Counted from the first letter of the stretch, positions 44,918-54,878 are shown. The stretch is DNA of 64,000 nt from G965267425 sp965267425 (GCA_965267425.1 OZ253959.1:3038001-3102000), one strand, 5' to 3'. Numbers and translations are program-made. Notes: a model not told the origin generated them from the letters alone.

Positions 44918-45896
44918 GTTGCTCAGAGAGTAATTTCATTTCTATGATGGGTGACATGCGTTCATAAAGAATGCGGTATACAGCTTCACATATGGGCATG
45001 TTTACTTCAAACTTTTTATTCATTTCTACAAGACTATTTACCGCATAATAACCTTCGGCCACCATATTCATTTCTACCTGAGCTGATTTCACTGAATACC
45101 CTTTGCCAATCATATTACCAAACGTTCGGTTGCGGCTAAATTGAGAGTAGGCAGTAACCAATAAATCCCCTAAATAGGCTGATGACTTCACATCTCTGTG
45201 AATTGGATTTACTTTGTCCACAAAAGCTTCAATTTCTCGGATGGCATTGGAAATGAGGACCGCTTGAAAATTATCTCCATAACCCAAACCATGACAAATT
45301 CCACTGGCAATGGAGTAAATATTTTTCAGCACCGCTGACAATTCCGTTCCGAAAATATCCTCAGATACGGTGGTTTTAATGTAACGACACGCCATCTTGT
45401 CTGCCAAGAATTTTGCACTCTCTTGGTTTTGGCATGCAATGGTGAGATAGGACAATCTTTCCAATGCCACTTCTTCAGCATGACATGGACCACTGATGAT
45501 CCCTATTTGTTCATACGGAATCTCAAACTGCTTATGGATATATCTTGCTGCAATGGCATGATATTCCGGAACGATTCCCTTGATGGCAGAAATGCCAATT
45601 TTTTTCTCAATTCCAGGAAAGGATTTTTCGTGAAATGTATCGTACATAAACGCACTGGGTACAGCAAAAATCAATAAGTCTGACTTTTCTATGATTTCTT
45701 CAAGATTGGTGCTGACTGTCAGCTTATCTGTATCTAAATCCACCGATTGAAGGTACCTCGGATTGTGGTGAAATTTATTGATGTAGTCAACGGAATTCTG
45801 ATTTCGCATCCACCAATTCAGGTGATCAGCATTGTTGAGTAAAATCTTTACAATGGCCGTTGCCCAACTACCTCCTCCTAAAACACCAATTTGCAT
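44910..45896 (-). CDS. gpsA: Glycerol-3-phosphate dehydrogenase (NAD(P)+)
   Basis: It makes sn-glycerol-3-phosphate, the backbone of phospholipids, from dihydroxyacetone phosphate. The Rossmann loop GVLGGGSWATAIVKIL, IGISAIKGI, IISGPCHAEEVALE, the catalytic Lys in AVLKNIYSIASGI and the block LGDLLVTAYSQFSRNRTFG are all present. The length of 328 residues is normal. A TATCTTTG box lies 26 bases upstream. Confidence 0.95.
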   Translation of the reverse strand: MQIGVLGGGSWATAIVKILLNNADHLNWWMRNQNSVDYINKFHHNPRYLQSVDLDTDKLTVSTNLEEIIEKSDLLIFAVPSAFMYDTFHEKSFPGIEKKIGISAIKGIVPEYHAIAARYIHKQFEIPYEQIGIISGPCHAEEVALERLSYLTIACQNQESAKFLADKMACRYIKTTVSEDIFGTELSAVLKNIYSIASGICHGLGYGDNFQAVLISNAIREIEAFVDKVNPIHRDVKSSAYLGDLLVTAYSQFSRNRTFGNMIGKGYSVKSAQVEMNMVAEGYYAVNSLVEMNKKFEVNMPICEAVYRILYERMSPIIEMKLLSEQLT

Positions 45897-45922
45897 AATG
45901 ATTATTTCGTTCCGGTATGGAA

Positions 45923-45930
45923 CAAAGATA
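45923..45930 (-). promoter_or_regulatory. Promoter -7 box for gpsA
   Basis: TATCTTTG on the minus strand, exact TAnnTTTG, ending 26 bases before the gpsA ATG. Confidence 0.5.
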
Positions 45931-45946
45931 CATGAATGCGATTCAA

Positions 45947-47200
45947 TTAAAAACCAACTTCAAATTCCAATTCTTGCGTTCCTCTTTTCACCTTTACTTT
46001 AACCTTATCGCCTTTTTTATATTTAGCCAGACCTTCCATGTAGGATTTCATGTTGTCCACCTTGTGATTGTCCATTTGAATTACAATGTCACCTCCTTCA
46101 ATTCCAGCAGTTGAAGCCGGCCTGTTGTCTTTCACCATATCAATTCTCATGCCTTCCCCTTCGAACGTATAATCCGGCAATACACCTAGTGTCACAGAAA
46201 ACTTTGGAGCACTCATGACGTCTTCATCTTTGGTCTTGATATAAGACAATTTCAATTTATCATCCAACCTTGAAATCACGGTCATGATGTATCGAATCAC
46301 CGATTCGATTCCTTCATAGTTGATTTTATCAACATCATCAGAAGGTTTGTGGTAGTCTTCATGAATACCCGTAAAAAAGTGTAAAACAGGAATTTGATTC
46401 AAATAGAAGGAAGTATGATCAGAAGGTCCCACACCCGATTCAGTGGTGACAATTTGTAGGCTGTCAAAATCAATGGTTTTCATTACATATTTCCATACAG
46501 CAGATGTGCCAACACCATTGATGATCAATTTTTTCTCATCGTTCATTCTACCAACCATGTCCAAATTGATCATGTAGTTGGTGATTTTCAAAACATCTTC
46601 TTCCTTCTTGACATAATGTTTGGAACCGTAAAGTCCCATTTCCTCTCCGGTAAAAGCTATGAAAATATAATTGTTGCGCTTATAGTTTTCGCTTTTGAGC
46701 AGCCTGGCAATTTCGATGATGGCAGCCACACCACTTGCATTATCATCCGCACCATTGTAAGGGTCCTTGGTTGAAGTGCTCAATGAGTTGAATTCACCCA
46801 TTCCCAAATGATCATAATGAGCACCGATAATTACTGTTTTTTTGGCCGAGTTGTCTAAATATCCTACCACATTCCATGCCTCCACTTTTTTTCCATCCGT
46901 ATCTGCATGCACATCGGGGTTTTCAGGAACCTGAAGTTTTTGAAAAAAAGTGCCATCATCACCTTTGGGCGAGAGTCCAATGCTTTCAAATCTTTTGGCA
47001 ATGTATTTTGCGGCCGTCTTTTCCTGGCTTGTTCCAGCCATTCGTCCTTTGAGCTTTTTGCTGGCCAAAAATTCAACGTCCTTTTGGACTTTATCTATAC
47101 CAATTTCTCCGCTATAGGGTTTTTCATCTTGAGCAATCCCAGAAATGCTCAAAAAGAACCCAAAACCAACTGCACAAATCCAATATTTGGTATTTCTCAT
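45947..47200 (-). CDS. Secreted M28-family aminopeptidase with PDZ domain
   Basis: A 417-residue exported peptidase. The ATG at 47200 gives the signal peptide MRNTKYWICAVGFGFFLSIS then GIAQD; a frame start 30 bases upstream is less likely. Zinc ligands of the M28 fold are seen in IGAHYDHLGMG, NGADDNASGVAA, AFTGEEMGLYGSK and PSDHTSFYLNQ. The last ~90 residues are a PDZ domain (GEGMRIDMVKDNRPASTAGI, GGDIVIQMDN). It is probably a periplasmic or surface aminopeptidase. It is 50 bp from gpsA and on the same strand. Confidence 0.9.
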   Translation of the reverse strand: MRNTKYWICAVGFGFFLSISGIAQDEKPYSGEIGIDKVQKDVEFLASKKLKGRMAGTSQEKTAAKYIAKRFESIGLSPKGDDGTFFQKLQVPENPDVHADTDGKKVEAWNVVGYLDNSAKKTVIIGAHYDHLGMGEFNSLSTSTKDPYNGADDNASGVAAIIEIARLLKSENYKRNNYIFIAFTGEEMGLYGSKHYVKKEEDVLKITNYMINLDMVGRMNDEKKLIINGVGTSAVWKYVMKTIDFDSLQIVTTESGVGPSDHTSFYLNQIPVLHFFTGIHEDYHKPSDDVDKINYEGIESVIRYIMTVISRLDDKLKLSYIKTKDEDVMSAPKFSVTLGVLPDYTFEGEGMRIDMVKDNRPASTAGIEGGDIVIQMDNHKVDNMKSYMEGLAKYKKGDKVKVKVKRGTQELEFEVGF

Positions 47201-47456
47201 GAATGTTTTATTTAAGTACAAGGTAATCAATTCAATATCTATCGATTATAAATTTAGACAAATCATCAATTTTCGTGGATATAATGCGTATTTGAAATCA
47301 TAAATGGAACGGACAATATTGCAATACTTGAAGCATAAGCACTAAGAGAATTGCCTATTGCCATTTTAGGTTTTAATACCAATTGTTGAGATCAACCCCG
47401 AAATCTATCTTGACCATCCAATCCAACCGGGAATGAGACGAAAATAGCCAGATTAG

Positions 47457-47675
47457 ATGAGACAAAATACGGACGACGCAGAAGTTCTTAACCTCAGACG
47501 CAAAATAGAGGAAGAACAAAACGGGTTTGAGGATGCAAGTATGTATCGACAGGACGCAGGAGAAGATGGTGTAGCATACATCATTGTCCCCAATAAATCA
47601 CCGCAAAAAATGCAAGCTGAAATTTCGCAACTTGCCATTAAAGTCAGGCGAAAAGCCAGAAAAATAACGGATTAA
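47457..47675 (+). CDS. Small conserved-looking hypothetical protein
   Basis: A 72-residue frame beginning MRQNTDDAEVLNLRRKIEEE; no family is recognised. It is hydrophilic, with a helical charged N-terminus, a middle VAYIIVPNKSPQKM, and a basic C-terminal helix. It fills the gap between the divergent M28 peptidase and convergent lysS, sharing the 4-base stop TTAA with lysS. The preceding 256 bp (47201-47456) contains no promoter box or other feature that I can see. An overlapping minus-strand frame of 61 codons looks less protein-like. Confidence 0.5.
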   Translation: MRQNTDDAEVLNLRRKIEEEQNGFEDASMYRQDAGEDGVAYIIVPNKSPQKMQAEISQLAIKVRRKARKITD

Positions 47676-49201
47676 CCTTCTTTATTTTCATCCACTTCAG
47701 GACGCATTTGCGGAAAGAACAATACGTCTTGAATGGAATTAGAATTGGTTAATATCATTGCCAATCGGTCAATTCCAATTCCCAATCCAGCGGTTGGAGG
47801 CATGGCAAATTCTATGGCTCTTAAAAAGTCTTCATCTAATACCATGGCTTCATCGTCACCACGTTTGCCCAATTCAAGTTGTTCTTCGAAACGCATCCGC
47901 TGATCGATAGGATCATTTAATTCAGAGAAAGCATTGCAAATTTCTTTTCCGTTGCAAATGGCTTCAAACCGTTCTACCAACCCTTCTTTTTCTCTGTGCT
48001 TTTTGGCAAGAGGAGACATTTCTACTGGATAGTCTGTAATAAACGTAGGCTGAATCAAATTCGGCTCACATTTTTCACCAAAGATTTCATCAATGATTTT
48101 ACCCCTTCCCATAGAAGGATCCAATCCAATTTTTAAATCGGCTGCGACTTTGCGCAAGGCCTCTTCGTCCATATTGGAGATATCCACGCCAGTAAATTCT
48201 TCTATGGCTTCATACATGGTGTATCGCTTCCAGGGACGTTTGAAATTGATGGTGTTTTCACCGTATTGAATTTCGGTGGTTCCATGCATTTTTTCACATA
48301 TGTACTCTACCATCTCTTCCACCAAATCCATCATCCAATGGTAATCTTTGTAAGCCACATACAATTCCATCTGGGTAAATTCAGGATTGTGAAAGCGGCT
48401 CATACCTTCGTTTCTGAAATCTTTGGCAAATTCAAATACGCCATCAAATCCACCAACAATTAACCTTTTCAAATACAATTCATTGGCAATTCTCAAATAC
48501 AATGTGGTATCCAGGGTGTTGTGATGTGTTTTAAACGGACGTGCCGCGGCCCCACCATACAACGGTTGAAGCACCGGCGTCTCCACTTCCATATATCCTT
48601 TGTCATTTAAGAAACTGCGCATGGCATTGGTCAATTTCGTACGCAAAATGAAGGTTTCTTTGACTTGTGGATTGACAATTAAATCTACATAACGCTGTCT
48701 GTATCTCAATTCTGGATCGGTGAAAGCATCATGAACTGTTCCATCTGCATCTGTTTTTGGTAAGGGTAATGGTCTCAATGATTTGGCCAACAATTTCAAT
48801 TCCGTCACATGAATGGTGATTTCACCCACTTGTGTAGTAAACACGTATCCTTTTATGCCAACCAAATCACCAATGTCCAATAGCTTTTTGAAAAGTGTAT
48901 TATACAAGGTTTTGTCCTCCCCTTCACAGATTTCATCTCTGGCAATGTACAATTGTATTCTTCCAGAATAATCCTGAATCTCAGCAAAGGAGGCCTTTCC
49001 CATGATTCGGCGACTCATGATTCTACCGGCAATGCTCACATTTTTATAGTCCAGCTTCTTCTTGTCGTAATTCTTTAAAATCCCTTTTGCAGAAGCATTT
49101 ACTTCAAATGATTCCGCCGGATAAGGATCAATTCCCAACTCTCTTATTTGCTGTAACGACTCTCTTCGTACATTTTCTTGTTCTGATCGCTGAACTTCCA
49201 T
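47672..49201 (-). CDS. lysS: Lysyl-tRNA synthetase (class II)
   Basis: Charges tRNA-Lys. The anticodon-binding OB-fold (SIAGRIMSRRIMGKASFAEI) is followed by the class II core with RQRYVDLIVN, motif 2 FRNEGMSRFHNPEFTQ and motif 3 GLGIGIDRLAMILT. The ATG at 49201 (MEVQRSEQENVRRESLQQIR) gives 509 residues; a frame start at 49234 would add an atypical stretch. The promoter box at 49222-49229 lies inside that longer frame, which supports the shorter start. Confidence 0.96.
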   Translation of the reverse strand: MEVQRSEQENVRRESLQQIRELGIDPYPAESFEVNASAKGILKNYDKKKLDYKNVSIAGRIMSRRIMGKASFAEIQDYSGRIQLYIARDEICEGEDKTLYNTLFKKLLDIGDLVGIKGYVFTTQVGEITIHVTELKLLAKSLRPLPLPKTDADGTVHDAFTDPELRYRQRYVDLIVNPQVKETFILRTKLTNAMRSFLNDKGYMEVETPVLQPLYGGAAARPFKTHHNTLDTTLYLRIANELYLKRLIVGGFDGVFEFAKDFRNEGMSRFHNPEFTQMELYVAYKDYHWMMDLVEEMVEYICEKMHGTTEIQYGENTINFKRPWKRYTMYEAIEEFTGVDISNMDEEALRKVAADLKIGLDPSMGRGKIIDEIFGEKCEPNLIQPTFITDYPVEMSPLAKKHREKEGLVERFEAICNGKEICNAFSELNDPIDQRMRFEEQLELGKRGDDEAMVLDEDFLRAIEFAMPPTAGLGIGIDRLAMILTNSNSIQDVLFFPQMRPEVDENKEG

Positions 49202-49221
49202 TTGTGATTGTAAATTTGCGG

Positions 49222-49229
49222 CAAAGATA
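49222..49229 (-). promoter_or_regulatory. Promoter -7 box for lysS
   Basis: TATCTTTG on the minus strand, exact TAnnTTTG, ending 20 bases before the chosen lysS ATG. Confidence 0.5.
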
Positions 49230-49323
49230 ATCACTAAATCAGAAAATTAAGACTGGCTTAACCCTGACGCCACATTATCCTTTGTTTTTTTTGTTTTATT
49301 TGTGATCCATTATACCCTATTTC

Positions 49324-50310
49324 ATGAAAGAACTAATTCACAACTTTATTGATCATTTGGAAGAAGCCATGCGAATTGGTGAGTCTGCTAATCTCTCCAT
49401 GGCCAATAATGAAATTCAAAATGTAATCATCTTGGGAATGGGTGGTTCAGGAATTGGTGGCAGCATTGTTTCTCAAATCTTGCAGGATACCTTAAAAGTA
49501 CCTGTTACCACTAATAAGGATTACAATTTGCCCGCTTTTGTGAACAAATATTCATTGGTGATTGCCAATTCTTATTCAGGAAATACGGAAGAAACACTCA
49601 TTGCTTTGGACGGTGTATTTGAAACCGGAGCAACATTAGCAGCCATTTGTTCAGGAGGTGTTTTGGCGGAACTATCTCAAGAAAGAGATTTTGGAAGAAT
49701 TGAAATTCCAGGAGGCATGCCTCCAAGAGCTGCATTGGGCTATTCGTTTCCTCAGTTCTTTTATATTTTGAATCATTTTGGATTGATTGATGATTCGTTC
49801 AAAACTGAATTTAAAGATGCCATTTCCTTGTTGCGAGCAGAGCAAGCACAAATTATGACCAAAGCGAAGGATGTAGCTGATTTGCTTCACCAAAAAATTC
49901 CTATCATTTATAGTGATCAGGGGTATGAAGGAATCGGTGTTCGATTGAGGCAACAAATCAATGAAAATGCAAAAATGCTGTGCTGGCATCATGCTTTACC
50001 AGAAATGAACCATAACGAATTGGTAGGCTGGCGCACCAAAAGTGATGATTTGGCAGTGTTGATGTTTCGAAATGTAGATGACCATTCCAGAACGCAAGTG
50101 CGCATGGAATTAACCAAGGAAATCATTTCAGCTTATTGTGATAACATCATAGAATTGCCTTCTCAAGGAGATTCCAAAATTGCCCGTTCATTGTATCTCA
50201 TTCATTTGGGTGATTGGATTTCGTATTACCTCGCAGAAAAAAAACAAATAGACGCCGTCGAAGTCAATGTCATTTCTTATCTTAAAGGAGAACTGGCAAA
50301 AGTGAAATAA
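49324..50310 (+). CDS. Bifunctional phosphoglucose/phosphomannose isomerase
   Basis: A 328-residue SIS-domain sugar isomerase. GMGGSGIGGSIVSQIL forms the first SIS loop, ANSYSGNTEETL binds the phosphate, and MPPRAALGYSFPQ and ALPEMNHNELVGW are hallmarks of the bifunctional PGI/PMI group. It would interconvert glucose-6-P, fructose-6-P and mannose-6-P, serving glycolysis and mannosylated glycans. The stop TAA is followed directly by the GTG of the serine hydrolase, so the two are cotranscribed. Confidence 0.88.
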   Translation: MKELIHNFIDHLEEAMRIGESANLSMANNEIQNVIILGMGGSGIGGSIVSQILQDTLKVPVTTNKDYNLPAFVNKYSLVIANSYSGNTEETLIALDGVFETGATLAAICSGGVLAELSQERDFGRIEIPGGMPPRAALGYSFPQFFYILNHFGLIDDSFKTEFKDAISLLRAEQAQIMTKAKDVADLLHQKIPIIYSDQGYEGIGVRLRQQINENAKMLCWHHALPEMNHNELVGWRTKSDDLAVLMFRNVDDHSRTQVRMELTKEIISAYCDNIIELPSQGDSKIARSLYLIHLGDWISYYLAEKKQIDAVEVNVISYLKGELAKVK

Positions 50311-51468
50311 GTGAAGCGTATTCTAAAGTGGATCGGCATAACTGTTGTTTCCATTCTTCTTTTAAAAGCCGTGGCTTTATGGCTCACTGGAAATGAGCAT
50401 TTATTTAAAGCCATTGCATCCACATATCTTCGAGGTCAAACTGGCCCTGACATTGATGAAGAACATCTTTTTCCCTTTCGTGAAGTAAACGCTGCTAATC
50501 CTTCACCCTGGCCTTTTTCCAATACATACAATCAAACAACTTTGACAGCAGAGGAGCTTGCTTCTTTTGACAAATACCAAACTGTATCCTTGCTGATCAT
50601 TCGTAATGATTCCATTGTTTTTGAAAAATATTGGGAAGATTTTTCGAACATGTCTTATTCCAACTCGTTTTCTGTTGCCAAAACGATTGTGGGACTAGCC
50701 ATAGGTGCAGCTATTCAACAGGGTTTGATCCATTCGTTGAACGAAAAAGTATCTAAGTACATTCCCGAATTCAATCAGGGAAATCCCAATGAAGTAACGC
50801 TTCGACACTTGATTACGATGACCTCAGGCATCAATTTTAATGAGCATTATGGCAACCCGTTTGGCTTTATGGCAAAGGCATATTACGGAGACGAACTCAT
50901 TGAAAAGACCTTGGCGTTTTCATCGGAGATAGAGCCTGGCACAGATTGGCATTACCTGGGAGGGAATACCTTACTGCTTGCCATGATTGTGAAAAATGTT
51001 TCGGGAATGAATGTTTCTGATTTCGTTTCTGAACACATCTGGTCGAAAATCGGTGCGGAAAGTGATGCACACTGGAGTGTGGATGAAGAAGGTGGTTTTG
51101 AAAAGGCGTTTTGCTGCTATTTTTCCAATGCCAGGGACTTTGCACGTATTGGAAAATTGTACCTGGACAGTGGTCGATATGACGGAGAACAAATTATTCC
51201 TGAATGGTTTGCATTGGAATCCATTCAACCCGTGAAAACACCAAGCGAAACCATCCCACATTATGGATTTCATATTTGGCGATTAAATGGTGAACTAGAA
51301 GAGATTTATTATGCACGAGGCATTTTGGGGCAGTACATTTTATGCATTCCTGATCAAGACATGATTGTAGTAAGATTGGGGCATGACAGAGGAAAACGCA
51401 ATGCGCTGAAACATCCCATTGACGTCTACAATTACCTCAACCTTGCCAGAAAATTTTACAGAAATTAG
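50311..51468 (+). CDS. Serine hydrolase of the beta-lactamase (class C/PBP) family
   Basis: A membrane-anchored or exported protein of 385 residues: an N-terminal hydrophobic helix (about 5-26) and then a beta-lactamase-like domain. The catalytic SxxK is S121-V-A-K124 and the Tyr motif is likely in HYLGGNTLLL. Such proteins are usually esterases, D-aminopeptidases or amide hydrolases and not resistance enzymes; the substrate is unknown. Its GTG start abuts the isomerase stop. It shares a TTAG double stop with cysS. Confidence 0.87.
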   Translation: MKRILKWIGITVVSILLLKAVALWLTGNEHLFKAIASTYLRGQTGPDIDEEHLFPFREVNAANPSPWPFSNTYNQTTLTAEELASFDKYQTVSLLIIRNDSIVFEKYWEDFSNMSYSNSFSVAKTIVGLAIGAAIQQGLIHSLNEKVSKYIPEFNQGNPNEVTLRHLITMTSGINFNEHYGNPFGFMAKAYYGDELIEKTLAFSSEIEPGTDWHYLGGNTLLLAMIVKNVSGMNVSDFVSEHIWSKIGAESDAHWSVDEEGGFEKAFCCYFSNARDFARIGKLYLDSGRYDGEQIIPEWFALESIQPVKTPSETIPHYGFHIWRLNGELEEIYYARGILGQYILCIPDQDMIVVRLGHDRGKRNALKHPIDVYNYLNLARKFYRN

Positions 51469-52946
51469 CTGTCTACGCTCCACTCCGCGCCGTCCTTACT
51501 ATCGCGAATCTGAATCTTGTGTTTGTTCAATTCATCACGAATGAAATCGGCCATTTCATAATCTTTGTTGGCCTTTGCTCTTGCCCTCACTTTAATTACA
51601 ACCTCCATCACTTCATTCATCAAGGCTGAAGAATCCGAACCCTCTTCCGAAAGGGTGAATCCAAGCACATCAAATACATAATCCGAAAATGTTTTGATGA
51701 ATAGATCTAAATCTTCTTGATTCAAACTTGCATGGTCAGATGTCAATTGATTGATCCATTTCACCCCTTCAAACAAATGTGCTATCAAGATGGGTGAATT
51801 AAAATCATCGTTCATGGCTTCCTGGCACGACTGCACAAATTTGGCCACGTCCAAACTTGACTCTTTGGAAGCTTTTAATTCCGGCAATTTTTTCGTGCCA
51901 CTCATGAGTCTGTCAAATCCCTTCTCAGCAGCCTTTAACGCCTCATTCGAAAAATCCAGTGTGCTTCGGTAATGCGACTGAAGAATGAAAAAACGTACCG
52001 TCATCGGGCTGTAAGCCTGTTCCAATAATTTGTGATCTCCACTGAATAATTCATGGCAGAAAATTCCATTACCCAAAGACTTTCCCATTTTCTGTCCATT
52101 GACTGTTACCATGTTGTTGTGGATCCAATAATTGGCAAATGGTTTTCCAGTAAGACCTTCAGCTTGTGCAATTTCACACTCGTGATGTGGAAAGGTATTC
52201 TCTAAACCACCTCCATGAATGTCGAAATTTTCGCCCAAGTATTTTTGGCTCATCACCGAACACTCGATGTGCCATCCTGGATAACCTTTTCCCCATGGAG
52301 AATTCCATTGCATCAAATGTTCTTCTGAAGCATGTTTCCACAATGCAAAATCAAAAGGGCTTCGCTTGTCAGATTGTTTATCGAGTTCTCTGTTGGCTGC
52401 TCCTTCTTTCATGTCCTCAAGTGTCCTTCCTGACAATTTGCCATATTGAAAGGTCTCGTTGTACTTGGGAACATCAAAATAAACAGAACCTGATTCTTCA
52501 TAGGCAAATCCTTTGGCAATCAACCCTTCAATGGCCTCAATCTGTTCCTGAATATGACCGGAAGGGCGAGGGGCGATGTTGGGACGCAGCACATTAAGTG
52601 CATCCATATCGCGGTAATAATTGGCCATGTACATCTCCACAATTTGCATGGGATCTACTTGTTCCAACCGTGATTGCTTGGAAATTTTATCATCACCTTC
52701 ATCGGCATCATCCGTGAGGTGACCCACATCTGTAATGTTTTGAATGTACTTCACCTTATATCCTGAATGCATCAGGTATCGGTATATGATATCGAATGAA
52801 ACATAGGACTTGGCATGTCCCAAATGTGCATCTCCATAAACGGTTGGACCACAAACGTACAGTCCAACATTAGGGGGAGAAATGGGAACAAATTCCTCTT
52901 TCTTTCGCGAAAGTGTATTGTAAAACCTAAGTCCGTTTGATTCCAT
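51465..52946 (-). CDS. cysS: Cysteinyl-tRNA synthetase
   Basis: A class I synthetase of 493 residues. CGPTVYGDAHLGHAKSY carries the HIGH motif and the first zinc Cys, ECSVMSQKYLG and the HHECEIAQAE block supply the other zinc ligands, and KMGKSLGN is the KMSKS motif. The ATG sits 4 bases after TTCCTTTG, a near-match to the -7 box. Convergent overlap with the serine hydrolase is 4 bp. Confidence 0.97.
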   Translation of the reverse strand: MESNGLRFYNTLSRKKEEFVPISPPNVGLYVCGPTVYGDAHLGHAKSYVSFDIIYRYLMHSGYKVKYIQNITDVGHLTDDADEGDDKISKQSRLEQVDPMQIVEMYMANYYRDMDALNVLRPNIAPRPSGHIQEQIEAIEGLIAKGFAYEESGSVYFDVPKYNETFQYGKLSGRTLEDMKEGAANRELDKQSDKRSPFDFALWKHASEEHLMQWNSPWGKGYPGWHIECSVMSQKYLGENFDIHGGGLENTFPHHECEIAQAEGLTGKPFANYWIHNNMVTVNGQKMGKSLGNGIFCHELFSGDHKLLEQAYSPMTVRFFILQSHYRSTLDFSNEALKAAEKGFDRLMSGTKKLPELKASKESSLDVAKFVQSCQEAMNDDFNSPILIAHLFEGVKWINQLTSDHASLNQEDLDLFIKTFSDYVFDVLGFTLSEEGSDSSALMNEVMEVVIKVRARAKANKDYEMADFIRDELNKHKIQIRDSKDGAEWSVDS

Positions 52947-52994
52947 GGGACAAAGGAAACAAGAATTTTTTATTTACTGAGAAGTGAGGTGAAA

Positions 52995-53885
52995 TTACTT
53001 TTGCTCTGGCATTGGAGCGTCTCCAATATACCTTCCGTTTTTGATAATGTCGATGTTTTCAAGTATTCCATCATCATCGTAATGATACCATTTACCATTC
53101 ATTAATCGATAGTTTTTGAAGGTACCATCTTTCACAATCAATTTGTTTTTGTTGTAAAGCTTGTAGTAACCATTTCCATCGAAATGACCGTTGTTTGGCT
53201 TTTCATCTTTCTTAGCAACGGCTTTTACTACAGGTGCTGCTTGCTCCTCTTTCTTCAACTGATCTGTTGCAGGCGCTTTTGACTCAAAGAATTTAGACTT
53301 TCCGGCATCCATTTGACCCTCATTGAAAAACTTACGGGCTTTCACTTCGCCATTGTCATAGTATTCTACCAATTCTCCGGATTCTTTACCACCATTCCAA
53401 TCTCCTTCAATCGCCACTTTTCCATTCTCGTGGTAATAGGTTTGTTTTCCTTCACGTTTACCTGTAGCACTAAAATTAAACGCTTGCGCAACGTTTCCGT
53501 TGGGATGATATCTTTTAAAAGATCCTGTGTTGCGATTGTTTTTCCATACACCTTGCTCCTCTAACTTTCCGCTTTCAAAATACACCTTGTATGGGCCATT
53601 TGGACGGCTATTTACGTATGTGATTTCATCTTTGGTATTGCCGTTGGCGTAGTACTTCTTCCACAAACCCATCTTGCGGCTATTCTTGTAATCACCTTCT
53701 TCCACTACCTGATCCGGTGTATACCCAGGAAGTTTTTTCATCTTGTTGGTGATTTTCCAGTGCTTTTGCTTTTTCCCATTGATGTCCTTGAAGTTAATGG
53801 TATCTCCACCATCCATCTGAAAGGTTTGGGCCATTAACAATTGTGTTCCGAAGAAGAATAATGTGAAAAAGGTAGCTAATCTCAT
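52995..53885 (-). CDS. MORN-like repeat (YwqK-type) secreted protein
   Basis: The protein begins MRLATFFTLFFFGTQLLMAQ, a signal peptide; an upstream ATG at 53921 would add 12 charged residues and is less likely. The mature part consists of repeats of about 20 residues with YYxNGxxxxE patterns, for instance KYYANGNTKDEITYVNSRPN, YHENGKVAIEGDWNGG and YYDNGEVKARKFFNEG. This is the antitoxin-named YwqK/MORN-2 repeat found in many Bacteroidota exported proteins. A middle stretch rich in Ala, Lys and Glu precedes a last repeat set. Function is unknown; there is no toxin gene next to it. Confidence 0.85.
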   Translation of the reverse strand: MRLATFFTLFFFGTQLLMAQTFQMDGGDTINFKDINGKKQKHWKITNKMKKLPGYTPDQVVEEGDYKNSRKMGLWKKYYANGNTKDEITYVNSRPNGPYKVYFESGKLEEQGVWKNNRNTGSFKRYHPNGNVAQAFNFSATGKREGKQTYYHENGKVAIEGDWNGGKESGELVEYYDNGEVKARKFFNEGQMDAGKSKFFESKAPATDQLKKEEQAAPVVKAVAKKDEKPNNGHFDGNGYYKLYNKNKLIVKDGTFKNYRLMNGKWYHYDDDGILENIDIIKNGRYIGDAPMPEQK

Positions 53886-53951
53886 CAAGCTTGACTTTTG
53901 TGGTTTGCCTTCAATTCCCAAATAAAATAAAAATAGTTAAAACATAGAAAT

Positions 53952-54878
53952 TCAACGAATGTTTTCAAGCATATTTTTTACCAAACTTTCGAGATCGTAA
54001 GTGGCCTTCCAGCCCCAATCCTCGTTGGCACGGGCATCATCAATGCTTGCCGGCCATGTAGCAGCAATTTGTTGTCGGAAATCCGGTTCATAGGAAATCT
54101 GGAAATCTGGGATGTGTTTTTTGATTTCATTGCTCAACTCTTCCGGGTCGAAACTCACTCCAGCAATGTTGTACGAAGATCGAATTTTAATATCTTCCGG
54201 ATTCGCGTTCATGATATCCAATGTTGCACGAATGGCATCGTCCATGTGCATCATGGGCAATGATGTCTTTGCCTCAAGGAAACATGTATAGCTATTGGTC
54301 TTTCTGGCTTGATGAAAAATGTCAACGGCATAATCCGTGGTTCCTCCACCAGGAAGAGACTTGTGTCCAATGAGGCCAGGATAACGAATGCTTCGAACAT
54401 CTACACCATAATTTTTGGCGTAATATGCACACCATCTTTCTCCTGCCAATTTACTGATACCATATACGGTATCCGGATCGGCAGTGGTGTCTTGTGGTGT
54501 CATTTCTTTAGGGGTACTGGGACCAAAAACTGCAATGGAACTAGGCCAGAATATGCGCTTGATTTTTCCTGCTTTCGCTAAATCAAGCACGTGAAATAAA
54601 CCATCCATATTCAGCTTCCATCCCAATTCAGGATTTTTTTCTGCATTGGCAGATAATAGTGCAGCCAGGTGAAATACCCAAGTAATTTTATGCCTGGAAA
54701 TGATGTCTTCCAATCGTGATTTATCCATCACATCCAGTTGTTCAAAGGTCACATTGCCGAAGTCACCTTCCCGGATATCCGAAGCGATAACGTTGTCCTC
54801 TCCGTGGCTTTCTGTGAGCTTTTCAACCAATTCCTGCCCTACCTGTCCAAGGGCACCAATGATCAAGATTTTTTCCAT
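53952..54878 (-). CDS. L-threonine 3-dehydrogenase, SDR (epimerase-like) type
   Basis: A 309-residue extended SDR protein. The Rossmann loop is GALGQVGQEL and the catalytic Tyr-x3-Lys is VYGISKLAGE. The combination WPSSIAVFGP, RYPGLIGHKSLPGGGTTDYA and SLPMMHMDDAIRATL is characteristic of the NAD-dependent threonine dehydrogenases known from Flavobacterium. The ATG at 54878 (MEKILIIGALGQ) is preferred; the frame stays open to 54995. It oxidises threonine to 2-amino-3-ketobutyrate. The partner ligase kbl is not in the window. Confidence 0.9.
   Translation of the reverse strand: MEKILIIGALGQVGQELVEKLTESHGEDNVIASDIREGDFGNVTFEQLDVMDKSRLEDIISRHKITWVFHLAALLSANAEKNPELGWKLNMDGLFHVLDLAKAGKIKRIFWPSSIAVFGPSTPKEMTPQDTTADPDTVYGISKLAGERWCAYYAKNYGVDVRSIRYPGLIGHKSLPGGGTTDYAVDIFHQARKTNSYTCFLEAKTSLPMMHMDDAIRATLDIMNANPEDIKIRSSYNIAGVSFDPEELSNEIKKHIPDFQISYEPDFRQQIAATWPASIDDARANEDWGWKATYDLESLVKNMLENIR

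Noticed and set aside
47453..47638. 61-codon minus-strand frame overlapping the small hypothetical gene
   Set aside because: Composition is less protein-like than the plus-strand frame at 47457-47675 and it has no promoter box.
52995..53885. Toxin-antitoxin system suggested by the YwqK 'antitoxin' name
   Set aside because: The protein is exported and made of MORN-like repeats, and no toxin-like gene is adjacent; the family name is misleading here.
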